Source: Rallus limicola (Eukaryota; Chordata; Aves; Gruiformes; Rallidae). From it: DNA of 64,000 nt. The notes beneath the pieces were generated by a model that was not told the origin of the DNA, searched no databases, and saw only the letters and a program-made list of their open reading frames with translations. Positions 46,347 through 59,220 of the stretch are shown here, one piece after another. Each line of letters begins with the position of its first letter. The stretch's first letter is position 1. Both the position numbers and the translations under genes were made by a program. The DNA lies in contig JAKCOZ010000629.1 in NCBI GenBank assembly GCA_022605955.1, positions 43,376 to 107,375 on the forward strand, written 5' to 3'.

Positions 46347-49260
46347 TGAGCATGTTTTGAAGTGCAGTCTGCTAGGGCCGAGAAAAGCACCGTAGGAGGT
46401 TCCAGGCATGTTCCCTCTTTCCAGGCAAAGGAAAAGGCTGAGAGCCAAAGTGACAGGGTCTGCTCGTGTGTCCTGTTAGGAGGTTTCAGACGAGCTATGC
46501 CTTTCAGGCCTAGCTTCTTTACTTTGGGAGTTATTGCTGGACGTTTAGCATGTTTTGAACTGCAGTCTGCTAGGGCCGAGAAAAGCACCGTAGGAGGTTC
46601 CAGGCATGTTCCCTCTTTCCAGGCAAAGGAAAAGGCTGAGAGCCAAAGTGACAGGGTCTGCTCGTGTGTCCTGTTAGGAGGTTTCAGACGAGCTATGCCT
46701 TTCAGGCCTAGCTTCTTTACTTTGGGAGTTATTGCTGGACGTTTAGCATGTTTTGAACTGCAGTCTGCTAGGGCCGAGAAAAGCACCGTAGGAGGTTCCA
46801 GGCATGTTCCCTCTTTCCAGGCAAAGGAAAAGGCTGAGAGCCAAAGTGACAGGGTCTGCTCGTGTGTCCTGTCAGGAGGTTTCAGACAAGCTATGCCTTT
46901 CAGGCCTAGCTTCTTTACTTTGGGAGTTATTGCTGGACGTTTAGCATGTTTTGAACTGCAGTCTGCTAGGGCCGAGAAAAGCACCGTAGGAGGTTCCAGG
47001 CATGTTCCCTCTTTCCAGGCAAAGGAAAAGGCTGAGAGCCAAAGTGACAGGGTCTGCTCGTGTATCCTGTTAGGAGGTTTCAGACAAGCTATGCCTTTCA
47101 GGCCTAGCTTCTTTACTTTGGGAGTTATTGCTGGACGTTTAGCATGTTTTGAACTGCAGTCTGCTAGGGCCGAGAAAAGCACCGTAGGAGGTTCCAGGCA
47201 TGTTCCCTCTTTCCAGGCAAAGGAAAAGGCTGAGAGCCAAAGTGACAGGGTCTGCTCGTGTGTCCTGTTAGGGGGTTTCAGACAAGCTATGCCTTTCAGG
47301 CCTAGCTTCTTTACTTTGGGAGTTATTGCTGGACGTTTAGCATGTTTTGAACTGCAGTCTGCTAGGGCCGAGAAAAGCACCGTAGGAGGTTCCAGGCATG
47401 TTCCCTCTTTCCAGGCAAAGGAAAAGGCTGAGAGCCAAAGTGACAGGGTCTGCTCGTGTGTCCTGTTAGGGGGTTTCAGACAAGCTATGCCTTTCAGGCC
47501 TAGCTTCTTTACTTTGGGAGTTATTGCTGGACGTTTAGCATGTTTTGAACTGCAGTCTGCTAGGGCCGAGAAAAGCACCGTAGGAGGTTCCAGGCATGTT
47601 CCCTCTTTCCAGGCAAAGGAAAAGGCTGAGAGTCAAAGTGACAGGGTCTGCTCGTGTGTCCTGTTAGGAGGTTTCAGACGAGCTATGCCTTTCCGGCCTA
47701 GCTTCTTTACTTTGGGAGTTATTGCTGGACGTTTAGCATGTTTTGAACTGCAGTCTGCTAGGGCCGAGAAAAGCACCGTAGGAGGTTCCAGGCATGTTCC
47801 CTCTTTCCAGGCAAAGGAAAAGGCTGAGAGCCAAAGTGACAGGGTCTGCTCGTGTGTCCTGTTAGGAGGTTTCAGACGAGCTATGCCTTTCAGGCCTAGC
47901 TTCTTTACTTTGGGAGTTATTGCTGGACGTTTAGCATGTTTTGAACTGCAGTCTGCTAGGGCCGAGAAAAGCACCGTAGGAGGTTCCAGGCATGTTCCCT
48001 CTTTCCAGGCAAAGGAAAAGGCTGAGAGCCAAAGTGACAGGGTCTGCTCGTGTGTCCTGTTAGGAGGTTTCAGACAAGCTATGCCTTTCAGGCCTAGCTT
48101 CTTTACTTTGGGAGTTATTGCTGGACGTTTAGCATGTTTTGAACTGCAGTCTGCTAGGGCCGAGAAAAGCACCGTAGGAGGTTCCAGGCATGTTCCCTCT
48201 TTCCAGGCAAAGGAAAAGGCTGAGAGCCAAAGTGACAGGGTCTGCTCGTGTGTCCTGTTAGGAGGTTTCAGACGAGCTATGCCTTTCAGGCCTAGCTTCT
48301 TTACTTTGGGAGTTATTGCTGGACGTTGAGCATGTTTTGAACTGCAGTCTGCTAGGGCCGAGAAAAGCACCGTAGGAGGTTCCAGGCATGTTCCCTCTTT
48401 CCAGGCAAAGGAAAAGGCTGAGAGCCAAAGTGACAGGGTCTGCTCGTGTGTCCTGTTAGGAGGTTTCAGACAAGCTATGCCTTTCAGGCCTAGCTTCTTT
48501 ACTTTGGGAGTTATTGCTGGACGTTTAGCATGTTTTGAACTGCAGTCTGCTAGGGCCGAGAAAAGCACCGTAGGAGGTTCCAGGCATGTTCCCTCTTTCC
48601 AGGCAAAGGAAAAGGCTGAGAGCCAAAGTGACAGGGTCTGCTCGTGTGTCCTGTTAGGAGGTTTCAGACGAGCTATGCCTTTCAGGCCTAGCTTCTTTAC
48701 TTTGGGAGTTATTGCTGGACGTTTAGCATGTTTTGAACTGCAGTCTGCTAGGGCCGAGAAAAGCACCGTAGGAGGTTCCAGGCATGTTCCCTCTTTCCAG
48801 GCAAAGGAAAAGGCTGAGAGCCAAAGTGACAGGGTCTGCTCGTGTGTCCTGTTAGGAGGTTTCAGACAAGCTATGCCTTTCAGGCCTAGCTTCTTTACTT
48901 TGGGAGTTATTGCTGGACGTTTAGCATGTTCTGAACTGCAGTCTGCTAGGGCCGAGAAAAGCACCGTAGGAGGTTCCAGGCATGTTCCCTCTTTCCAGGC
49001 AAAGGAAAAGGCTGAGAGCCAAAGTGACAGGGTCTGCTCGTGTGTCCTGTTAGGAGGTTTCAGACGAGCTATGCCTTTCAGGCCTAGCTTCTTTACTTTG
49101 GGAGTTATTGCTGGACGTTTAGCATGTTTTGAACTGCAGTCTGCTAGGGCCGAGAAAAGCACCGTAGGAGGTTCCAGGCATGTTCCCTCTTTCCAGGCAA
49201 AGGAAAAGGCTGAGAGCCAAAGTGACAGGGTCTGCTCGTGTGTCCTGTTAGGGGGTTTCA
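46347..49260 (+). repeat. Satellite monomers between HOR blocks
   Basis: About 15 monomers. TGA/GAAGTG at 46347, two successive CAGACGAG junctions, TGTCAGG and TGTATCC in adjacent monomers (near 46871 and 47063), a GGGGG doublet (near 47271 and 47469), GAGTC (near 47630), CGAG with CCGGCC (near 47690), TGA/GAACTG at 48327 and TTCTGAAC near 48930. The marker types are those of the 20-27 kb blocks but in a different order. Confidence 0.8.
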
Positions 49261-51834
49261 AACGAGCTATGCCTTTCAGGCCTAGCTTCTTTACTTTGGG
49301 AGTTATTGCTGGACGTTTAGCATGTTTTGAACTGCAGTCTGCTAGGGCCGAGAAAAGCACCGTAGGAGGTTCCAGGCATGTTCCCTCTTTCCAGGCAAAG
49401 GAAAAGGCTGAGAGCCAAAGTGACAGGGTCTGCTCGTGTGTCCTGTTAGGAGGTTTCAGACAAGCTATGCCTTTCAGGCCTAGCTTCTTTACTTTGGGAG
49501 TTATTGCTGGACGTTTAGCATGTTTTGAACTGCAGTCTGCTAGGGCCGAGAAAAGCACCGTAGGAGGTTCCAGGCATGTTCCCTCTTTCCAGGCAAAGGA
49601 AAAGGCTGAGAGCCAAAATGACAGGGTCTGCTCGTGTGTCCTGTTAGGAGGTTTCAGACAAGCTATGCCTTTCAGGCCTCGCTTCTTTACTTTGGGAGTT
49701 ATTGCTGGACGTTTAGCATGTTTTGAACTGCAGTCTGCTAGGGCCGAGAAAAGCACCGTAGGAGGTTCCAGGCATGTTCCCTCTTTCCAGGCAAAGGAAA
49801 AGGCTGAGAGCCAAAGTGACAGGGTCTGCTCGTGTATCCTGTTAGGAGGTTTCAGACAAGCTATGCATTTCAGGCCTAGCTTCTTTACTTTGGGAGTTAT
49901 TGCTGGACGTTTAGCATGTTTTGAACTGCAGTCTGCTAGGGCCGAGAAAAGCACCATAGGAGGTTCCAGGCATGTTCCCTCTTTCCAGGCAAAGGAAAAG
50001 GCTGAGAGCCAAAGTGACAGGGTCTGCTCATGTGTCCTGTTAGGAGGTTTCAGACAAGCTATGCCTTTCAGGCCTAGCTTCTTTACTTTGGGAGTTATTG
50101 CTGGACGTTTAGCATGTTTTGAACTGCAGTCTGCTAGGGCCGAGAAAAGCACCGTAGGAGGTTCCAGGCATGTTCCCTCTTTCCAGGCAAAGGAAAAGGC
50201 TGAGAGCCAAAGTGACAGGGTCTGCTCGTGTGTCCTGTTAGGAGGTTTCAGACAAGCTATGCCTTTCAGGCCTAGCTTCTTTACTTTGGGAGTTATTGCT
50301 GGACGTTTAGCATGTTTTGAACTGCAGTCTGCTAGGGCCGAGAAAAGCACCGTAGGAGGTTCCAGGCATGTTCCCTCTTTCCAGGCAAAGGAAAAGGCTG
50401 AGAGCCAAAGTGACAGGGTCTGCTCGTGTGTCCTGTCAGGAGGTTTCAGACAAGCTATGCCTTTCAGGCCTAGCTTCTTTACTTTGGGAGTTATTGCTGG
50501 ACGTTTAGCATGTTTTGAACTGCAGTCTGCTAGGGCCGAGAAAAGCACCGTAGGAGGTTCCAGGCATGTTCCCTCTTTCCAGGCAAAGGAAAAGGCTGAG
50601 AGCCAAAGTGACAGGGTCTGCTCGTGTATCCTGTTAGGAGGTTTCAGACAAGCTATGCCTTTCAGGCCTAGCTTCTTTACTTTGGGAGTTATTGCTGGAC
50701 GTTTAGCATGTTTTGAACTGCAGTCTGCTAGGGCCGAGAAAAGCACCATAGGAGGTTCCAGGCATGTTCCCTCTTTCCAGGCAAAGGAAAAGGCTGAGAG
50801 CCAAAGTGACAGGGTCTGCTCGTGTGTCCTGTTAGGAGGTTTCAGACAAGCTATGCCTTTCAGGCCTAGCTTCTTTACTTTGGGAGTTATTGCTGGACGT
50901 TTAGCATGTTTTGAACTGCAGTCTGCTAGGGCCGAGAAAAGCACCGTAGGAGGTTCCAGGCATGTTCCCTCTTTCCAGGCAAAGGAAAAGGCTGAGAGCC
51001 AAAGTGACAGGGTCTGCTCGTGTGTCCTGTTAGGAGGTTTCAGACAAGCTATGCCTTTCAGGCCTAGCTTCTTTACTTTGGGAGTTATTGCTGGACGTTT
51101 AGCATGTTTTGAACTGCAGTCTGCTAGGGCCGAGAAAAGCACCGTAGGAGGTTCCAGGCATGTTCCCTCTTTCCAGGCAAAGGAAAAGGCTGAGAGCCAA
51201 AGTGACAGGGTCTGCTCGTGTGTCCTGTTAGGAGGTTTCAGACAAGCTATGCCTTTCAGGCCTAGCTTCTTTACTTTGGGAGTTATTGCTGGACGTTTAG
51301 CATGTTTTGAACTGCAGTCTGCTAGGGCCGAGAAAAGCACCGTAGGAGGTTCCAGGCATGTTCCCTCTTTCCAGGCAAAGGAAAAGGCTGAGAGCCAAAG
51401 TGACAGGGTCTGCTCGTGTGTCCTGTCAGGAGGTTTCAGACAAGCTATGCCTTTCAGGCCTAGCTTCTTTACTTTGGGAGTTATTGCTGGACGTTTAGCA
51501 TGTTTTGAACTGCAGTCTGCTAGGGCCGAGAAAAGCACCGTAGGAGGTTCCAGGCATGTTCCCTCTTTCCAGGCAAAGGGAAAGGCTGAGAGCCAAAGTG
51601 ACAGGGTCTGCTCGTGTATCCTGTTAGGAGGTTTCAGACAAGCTATGCCTTTCAGGCCTAGCTTCTTTACTTTGGGAGTTATTGCTGGACGTTTAGCATG
51701 TTTTGAACTGCAGTCTGCTAGGGCCGAGAAAAGCACCGTAGGAGGTTCCAGGCATGTTCCCTCTTTCCAGGCAAAGGAAAAGGCTGAGAGCCAAAGTGAC
51801 AGGGTCTGCTCGTGTGTCCTGTTAGGGGGTTTCA
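49261..51834 (+). repeat. HOR 13-mer (2574 bp), copy A
   Basis: Markers: TTTCAAACGAG (49257-49266), CCAAAATGAC (49611), CCTCGC (near 49679), TGTATCC, ATGCATTTC (near 49863), CCATAGG (near 49964), CTCATG (near 50029), TGTCAGG (near 50434), TGTATCC (near 50626), CCATAGG (near 50748), TGTCAGG (near 51425), CAAAGGGAAAGG (51571) and TGTATCC (near 51617). All recur at +2574. At least twelve independent variants agree in order. Confidence 0.92.
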
Positions 51835-54408
51835 AACGAGCTATGCCTTTCAGGCCTAGCTTCTTTACTTTGGGAGTTATTGCTGGACGTTTAGCATGTT
51901 TTGAACTGCAGTCTGCTAGGGCCGAGAAAAGCACCGTAGGAGGTTCCAGGCATGTTCCCTCTTTCCAGGCAAAGGAAAAGGCTGAGAGCCAAAGTGACAG
52001 GGTCTGCTCGTGTGTCCTGTTAGGAGGTTTCAGACAAGCTATGCCTTTCAGGCCTAGCTTCTTTACTTTGGGAGTTATTGCTGGACGTTTAGCATGTTTT
52101 GAACTGCAGTCTGCTAGGGCCGAGAAAAGCACCGTAGGAGGTTCCAGGCATGTTCCCTCTTTCCAGGCAAAGGAAAAGGCTGAGAGCCAAAATGACAGGG
52201 TCTGCTCGTGTGTCCTGTTAGGAGGTTTCAGACAAGCTATGCCTTTCAGGCCTCGCTTCTTTACTTTGGGAGTTATTGCTGGACGTTTAGCATGTTTTGA
52301 ACTGCAGTCTGCTAGGGCCGAGAAAAGCACCGTAGGAGGTTCCAGGCATGTTCCCTCTTTCCAGGCAAAGGAAAAGGCTGAGAGCCAAAGTGACAGGGTC
52401 TGCTCGTGTATCCTGTTAGGAGGTTTCAGACAAGCTATGCATTTCAGGCCTAGCTTCTTTACTTTGGGAGTTATTGCTGGACGTTTAGCATGTTTTGAAC
52501 TGCAGTCTGCTAGGGCCGAGAAAAGCACCATAGGAGGTTCCAGGCATGTTCCCTCTTTCCAGGCAAAGGAAAAGGCTGAGAGCCAAAGTGACAGGGTCTG
52601 CTCATGTGTCCTGTTAGGAGGTTTCAGACAAGCTATGCCTTTCAGGCCTAGCTTCTTTACTTTGGGAGTTATTGCTGGACGTTTAGCATGTTTTGAACTG
52701 CAGTCTGCTAGGGCCGAGAAAAGCACCGTAGGAGGTTCCAGGCATGTTCCCTCTTTCCAGGCAAAGGAAAAGGCTGAGAGCCAAAGTGACAGGGTCTGCT
52801 CGTGTGTCCTGTTAGGAGGTTTCAGACAAGCTATGCCTTTCAGGCCTAGCTTCTTTACTTTGGGAGTTATTGCTGGACGTTTAGCATGTTTTGAACTGCA
52901 GTCTGCTAGGGCCGAGAAAAGCACCGTAGGAGGTTCCAGGCATGTTCCCTCTTTCCAGGCAAAGGAAAAGGCTGAGAGCCAAAGTGACAGGGTCTGCTCG
53001 TGTGTCCTGTCAGGAGGTTTCAGACAAGCTATGCCTTTCAGGCCTAGCTTCTTTACTTTGGGAGTTATTGCTGGACGTTTAGCATGTTTTGAACTGCAGT
53101 CTGCTAGGGCCGAGAAAAGCACCGTAGGAGGTTCCAGGCATGTTCCCTCTTTCCAGGCAAAGGAAAAGGCTGAGAGCCAAAGTGACAGGGTCTGCTCGTG
53201 TATCCTGTTAGGAGGTTTCAGACAAGCTATGCCTTTCAGGCCTAGCTTCTTTACTTTGGGAGTTATTGCTGGACGTTTAGCATGTTTTGAACTGCAGTCT
53301 GCTAGGGCCGAGAAAAGCACCATAGGAGGTTCCAGGCATGTTCCCTCTTTCCAGGCAAAGGAAAAGGCTGAGAGCCAAAGTGACAGGGTCTGCTCGTGTG
53401 TCCTGTTAGGAGGTTTCAGACAAGCTATGCCTTTCAGGCCTAGCTTCTTTACTTTGGGAGTTATTGCTGGACGTTTAGCATGTTTTGAACTGCAGTCTGC
53501 TAGGGCCGAGAAAAGCACCGTAGGAGGTTCCAGGCATGTTCCCTCTTTCCAGGCAAAGGAAAAGGCTGAGAGCCAAAGTGACAGGGTCTGCTCGTGTGTC
53601 CTGTTAGGAGGTTTCAGACAAGCTATGCCTTTCAGGCCTAGCTTCTTTACTTTGGGAGTTATTGCTGGACGTTTAGCATGTTTTGAACTGCAGTCTGCTA
53701 GGGCCGAGAAAAGCACCGTAGGAGGTTCCAGGCATGTTCCCTCTTTCCAGGCAAAGGAAAAGGCTGAGAGCCAAAGTGACAGGGTCTGCTCGTGTGTCCT
53801 GTTAGGAGGTTTCAGACAAGCTATGCCTTTCAGGCCTAGCTTCTTTACTTTGGGAGTTATTGCTGGACGTTTAGCATGTTTTGAACTGCAGTCTGCTAGG
53901 GCCGAGAAAAGCACCGTAGGAGGTTCCAGGCATGTTCCCTCTTTCCAGGCAAAGGAAAAGGCTGAGAGCCAAAGTGACAGGGTCTGCTCGTGTGTCCTGT
54001 CAGGAGGTTTCAGACAAGCTATGCCTTTCAGGCCTAGCTTCTTTACTTTGGGAGTTATTGCTGGACGTTTAGCATGTTTTGAACTGCAGTCTGCTAGGGC
54101 CGAGAAAAGCACCGTAGGAGGTTCCAGGCATGTTCCCTCTTTCCAGGCAAAGGGAAAGGCTGAGAGCCAAAGTGACAGGGTCTGCTCGTGTATCCTGTTA
54201 GGAGGTTTCAGACAAGCTATGCCTTTCAGGCCTAGCTTCTTTACTTTGGGAGTTATTGCTGGACGTTTAGCATGTTTTGAACTGCAGTCTGCTAGGGCCG
54301 AGAAAAGCACCGTAGGAGGTTCCAGGCATGTTCCCTCTTTCCAGGCAAAGGAAAAGGCTGAGAGCCAAAGTGACAGGGTCTGCTCGTGTGTCCTGTTAGG
54401 AGGTTTCA
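51835..54408 (+). repeat. HOR 13-mer (2574 bp), copy B
   Basis: A direct duplicate of the preceding block with all variants retained and no private change noticed, including the rare pair ATGCATTTC (near 52437) and CAAAGGGAAAGG (54145). The next junction, near 54408, is CAGACAAG rather than the AAACGAG that opens both copies, so the duplication ends there. Confidence 0.92.
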
Positions 54409-57240
54409 GACAAGCTATGCCTTTCAGGCCTAGCTTCTTTACTTTGGGAGTTATTGCTGGACGTTTAGCATGTTTTGAACTGCAGTCTGCTAGGGCCGAG
54501 AAAAGCACCGTAGGAGGTTCCAGGCATGTTCCCTCTTTCCAGGCAAAGGAAAAGGCTGAGAGCCAAAGTGACAGGGTCTGCTCGTGTGTCCTGTTAGGAG
54601 GTTTCAGACAAGCTATGCCTTTCAGGCCTAGCTTCTTTACTTTGGGAGTTATTGCTGGACGTTTAGCATGTTTTGAACTGCAGTCTGCTAGGGCCGAGAA
54701 AAGCACCGTAGGAGGTTCCAGGCATGTTCCCTCTTTCCAGGCAAAGGAAAAGGCTGAGAGCCAAAGTGACAGGGTCTGCTCGTGTGTCCTGTTAGGAGGT
54801 TTCAGACAAGCTATGCCTTTCAGGCCTAGCTTCTTTACTTTGGGAGTTATTGCTGGACGTTTAGCATGTTTTGAACTGCAGTCTGCTAGGGCCGAGAAAA
54901 GCACCATAGGAGGTTCCAGGCATGTTCCCTCTTTCCAGGCAAAGGAAAAGGCTGAGAGCCAAAGTGACAGGGTCTGCTCGTGTGTCCTGTTAGGAGGTTT
55001 CAGACAAGCTATGCCTTTCAGGCCTAGCTTCTTTACTTTGGGAGTTATTGCTGGACGTTTAGCATGTTTTGAACTGCAGTCTGCTAGGGCCGAGAAAAGC
55101 ACCGTAGGAGGTTCCAGGCATGTTCCCTCTTTCCAGGCAAAGGAAAAGGCTGAGAGCCAAAGTGACAGGGTCTGCTCGTGTGTCCTGTTAGGAGGTTTCA
55201 GACAAGCTATGCCTTTCAGGCCTAGCTTCTTTACTTTGGGAGTTATTGCTGGACGTTTAGCATGTTTTGAACTGCAGTCTGCTAGGGCCGAGAAAAGCAC
55301 CGTAGGAGGTTCCAGGCATGTTCCCTCTTTCCAGGCAAAGGAAAAGGCTGAGAGCCAAAGTGACAGGGTCTGCTCGTGTGTCCTGTCAGGAGGTTTCAGA
55401 CAAGCTATGCCTTTCAGGCCTAGCTTCTTTACTTTGGGAGTTATTGCTGGACGTTTAGCATGTTTTGAACTGCAGTCTGCTAGGGCCGAGAAAAGCACCG
55501 TAGGAGGTTCCAGGCATGTTCCCTCTTTCCAGGCAAAGGAAAAGGCTGAGAGCCAAAGTGACAGGGTCTGCTCGTGTGTCCTGTCAGGAGGTTTCAGACA
55601 AGCTATGCCTTTCAGGCCTAGCTTCTTTACTTTGGGAGTTATTGCTGGACGTTTAGCATGTTTTGAACTGCAGTCTGCTAGGGCCGAGAAAAGCACCGTA
55701 GGAGGTTCCAGGCATGTTCCCTCTTTCCAGGCAAAGGAAAAGGCTGAGAGCCAAAGTGACAGGGTCTGCTCGTGTATCCTGTTAGGAGGTTTCAGACAAG
55801 CTATGCCTTTCAGGCCTAGCTTCTTTACTTTGGGAGTTATTGCTGGACGTTTAGCATGTTTTGAACTGCAGTCTGCTAGGGCCGAGAAAAGCACCGTAGG
55901 AGGTTCCAGGCATGTTCCCTCTTTCCAGGCAAAGGAAAAGGCTGAGAGCCAAAGTGACAGGGTCTGCTCGTGTGTCCTGTTAGGAGGTTTCAGACAAGCT
56001 ATGCCTTTCAGGCCTAGCTTCTTTACTTTGGGAGTTATTGCTGGACGTTTAGCATGTTTTGAACTGCAGTCTGCTAGGGCCGAGAAAAGCACCGTAGGAG
56101 GTTCCAGGCATGTTCCCTCTTTCCAGGCAAAGGAAAAGGCTGAGAGCCAAAGTGACAGGGTCTGCTCGTGTGTCCTGTTAGGAGGTTTCAGACAAGCTAT
56201 GCCTTTCAGGCCTAGCTTCTTTACTTTGGGAGTTATTGCTGGACGTTTAGCATGTTTTGAACTGCAGTCTGCTAGGGCCGAGAAAAGCACCGTAGGAGGT
56301 TCCAGGCATGTTCCCTCTTTCCAGGCAAAGGAAAAGGCTGAGAGCCAAAGTGACAGGGTCTGCTCGTGTGTCCTGTTAGGAGGTTTCAGACAAGCTATGC
56401 CTTTCAGGCCTAGCTTCTTTACTTTGGGAGTTATTGCTGGACGTTTAGCATGTTTTGAACTGCAGTCTGCTAGGGCCGAGAAAAGCACCGTAGGAGGTTC
56501 CAGGCATGTTCCCTCTTTCCAGGCAAAGGAAAAGGCTGAGAGCCAAAGTGACAGGGTCTGCTCGTGTGTCCTGTTAGGGGGTTTCAGACAAGCTATGCCT
56601 TTCAGGCCTAGCTTCTTTACTTTGGGAGTTATTGCTGGACGTTTAGCATGTTTTGAACTGCAGTCTGCTAGGGCCGAGAAAAGCACCGTAGGAGGTTCCA
56701 GGCATGTTCCCTCTTTCCAGGCAAAGGAAAAGGCTGAGAGCCAAAGTGACAGGGTCTGCTCGTGTGTCCTGTTAGGGGGTTTCAGACAAGCTATGCCTTT
56801 CAGGCCTAGCTTCTTTACTTTGGGAGTTATTGCTGGACGTTTAGCATGTTTTGAACTGCAGTCTGCTAGGGCCGAGAAAAGCACCGTAGGAGGTTCCAGG
56901 CATGTTCCCTCTTTCCAGGCAAAGGAAAAGGCTGAGAGCCAAAGTGACAGGGTCTGCTCGTGTGTCCTGTTAGGAGGTTTCAGACAAGCTATGCCTTTCA
57001 GGCCTAGCTTCTTTACTTTGGGAGTTATTGCTGGACGTTTAGCATGTTTTGAACTGCAGTCTGCTAGGGCCGAGAAAAGCACCGTAGGAGGTTCCAGGCA
57101 TGTTCCCTCTTTCCAGGCAAAGGAAAAGGCTGAGAGCCAAAGTGACAGGGTCTGCTCGTGTGTCCTGTTAGGAGGTTTCAGACAAGCTATGCCTTTCAGG
57201 CCTAGCTTCTTTACTTTGGGAGTTATTGCTGGACGTTTAG
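54409..57240 (+). repeat. Satellite monomers between HOR blocks
   Basis: About 14 monomers, mostly consensus. CCATAGG near 54906, TGTCAGG in two consecutive monomers (near 55385 and 55583) followed by TGTATCC (near 55776), and a GGGGG doublet (near 56576 and 56774). The doubled TGTCAGG looks like a one-monomer duplication of the common TGTCAGG/TGTATCC pair. Confidence 0.8.
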
Positions 57241-58230
57241 AATGTTTTGAACTGCAGTCTGCTAGGGCCGAGAAAAGCACCGTAGGAGGTTCCAGGCATG
57301 TTCCCTCTTTCCAGGCAAAGGAAAAGGCTGAGAGCCAAAGTGACAGGGTCTGCTCGTGTGTCCTGTTAGGGGGTTTCAAACGAGCTATGCCTTTCAGGCC
57401 TAGCTTCTTTACTTTGGGAGTTATTGCTGGACGTTTAGCATGTTTTGAACTGCAGTCTGCTAGGGCCGAGAAAAGCACCGTAGGAGGTTCCAGGCATGTT
57501 CCCTCTTTCCAGGCAAAGGAAAAGGCTGAGAGCCAAAGTGACAGGGTCTGCTCGTGTGTCCTGTTAGGAGGTTTCAGGCGAGCTATGCCTTTCAGGCCTC
57601 GCTTCTTTACTTTGGGAGTTATTGCTGGACGTTTAGCATGTTTTGAACTGCAGTCTGCTAGGGCCGAGAAAAGCACCGTAGGAGGTTCCAGGCATGTTCC
57701 CTCTTTCCAGGCAAAGGAAAAGGCTGAGAGCCAAAGTGACAGGGTCTGCTCGTGTATCCTGTTAGGAGGTTTCAGACAAGCTATGCCTTTCAGGCCTAGC
57801 TTCTTTACTTTGGGAGTTATTGCTGGACGTTTAGCATGTTTTGAACTGCAGTCTGCTAGGGCCGAGAAAAGCACCATAGGAGGTTCCAGGCATGTTCCCT
57901 CTTTCCAGGCAAAGGAAAAGGCTGAGAGCCAAAGTGACAGGGTCTGCTCGTGTGTCCTGTTAGGAGGTTTCAGACAAGCTATGCCTTTCAGGCCTAGCTT
58001 CTTTACTTTGGGAGTTATTGCTGGACGTTTAGCATGTTTTGAACTGCAGTCTGCTAGGGCCGAGAAAAGCACCGTAGGAGGTTCCAGGCATGTTCCCTCT
58101 TTCCAGGCAAAGGAAAAGGCTGAGAGCCAAAGTGACAGGGTCTGCTCGTGTGTCCTGTTAGGAGGTTTCAGACAAGCTATGCCTTTCAGGCCTAGCTTCT
58201 TTACTTTGGGAGTTATTGCTGGACGTTTAG
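57241..58230 (+). repeat. HOR 5-mer (990 bp), copy A
   Basis: Opens with TTTAGAATG (57241 in the AATG), then TTTCAAACGAG (57375), CAGGCGAG (near 57576), CCTCGC (near 57599), TGTATCC (near 57756) and CCATAGG (near 57874). Each is repeated 990 bases later. Several markers also occur in the 13-mer block, so the two HORs are related. Confidence 0.9.
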
Positions 58231-59220
58231 AATGTTTTGAACTGCAGTCTGCTAGGGCCGAGAAAAGCACCGTAGGAGGTTCCAGGCATGTTCCCTCTTT
58301 CCAGGCAAAGGAAAAGGCTGAGAGCCAAAGTGACAGGGTCTGCTCGTGTGTCCTGTTAGGGGGTTTCAAACGAGCTATGCCTTTCAGGCCTAGCTTCTTT
58401 ACTTTGGGAGTTATTGCTGGACGTTTAGCATGTTTTGAACTGCAGTCTGCTAGGGCCGAGAAAAGCACCGTAGGAGGTTCCAGGCATGTTCCCTCTTTCC
58501 AGGCAAAGGAAAAGGCTGAGAGCCAAAGTGACAGGGTCTGCTCGTGTGTCCTGTTAGGAGGTTTCAGGCGAGCTATGCCTTTCAGGCCTCGCTTCTTTAC
58601 TTTGGGAGTTATTGCTGGACGTTTAGCATGTTTTGAACTGCAGTCTGCTAGGGCCGAGAAAAGCACCGTAGGAGGTTCCAGGCATGTTCCCTCTTTCCAG
58701 GCAAAGGAAAAGGCTGAGAGCCAAAGTGACAGGGTCTGCTCGTGTATCCTGTTAGGAGGTTTCAGACAAGCTATGCCTTTCAGGCCTAGCTTCTTTACTT
58801 TGGGAGTTATTGCTGGACGTTTAGCATGTTTTGAACTGCAGTCTGCTAGGGCCGAGAAAAGCACCATAGGAGGTTCCAGGCATGTTCCCTCTTTCCAGGC
58901 AAAGGAAAAGGCTGAGAGCCAAAGTGACAGGGTCTGCTCGTGTGTCCTGTTAGGAGGTTTCAGACAAGCTATGCCTTTCAGGCCTAGCTTCTTTACTTTG
59001 GGAGTTATTGCTGGACGTTTAGCATGTTTTGAACTGCAGTCTGCTAGGGCCGAGAAAAGCACCGTAGGAGGTTCCAGGCATGTTCCCTCTTTCCAGGCAA
59101 AGGAAAAGGCTGAGAGCCAAAGTGACAGGGTCTGCTCGTGTGTCCTGTTAGGAGGTTTCAGACAAGCTATGCCTTTCAGGCCTAGCTTCTTTACTTTGGG
59201 AGTTATTGCTGGACGTTTAG
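58231..59220 (+). repeat. HOR 5-mer (990 bp), copy B
   Basis: All copy A markers recur (AATG at 58231, AAACGAG at 58365, CAGGCGAG near 58566, CCTCGC near 58589, TGTATCC near 58746, CCATAGG near 58864). The following monomer has the normal CATG at 59221, ending the direct repeat. Confidence 0.9.
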
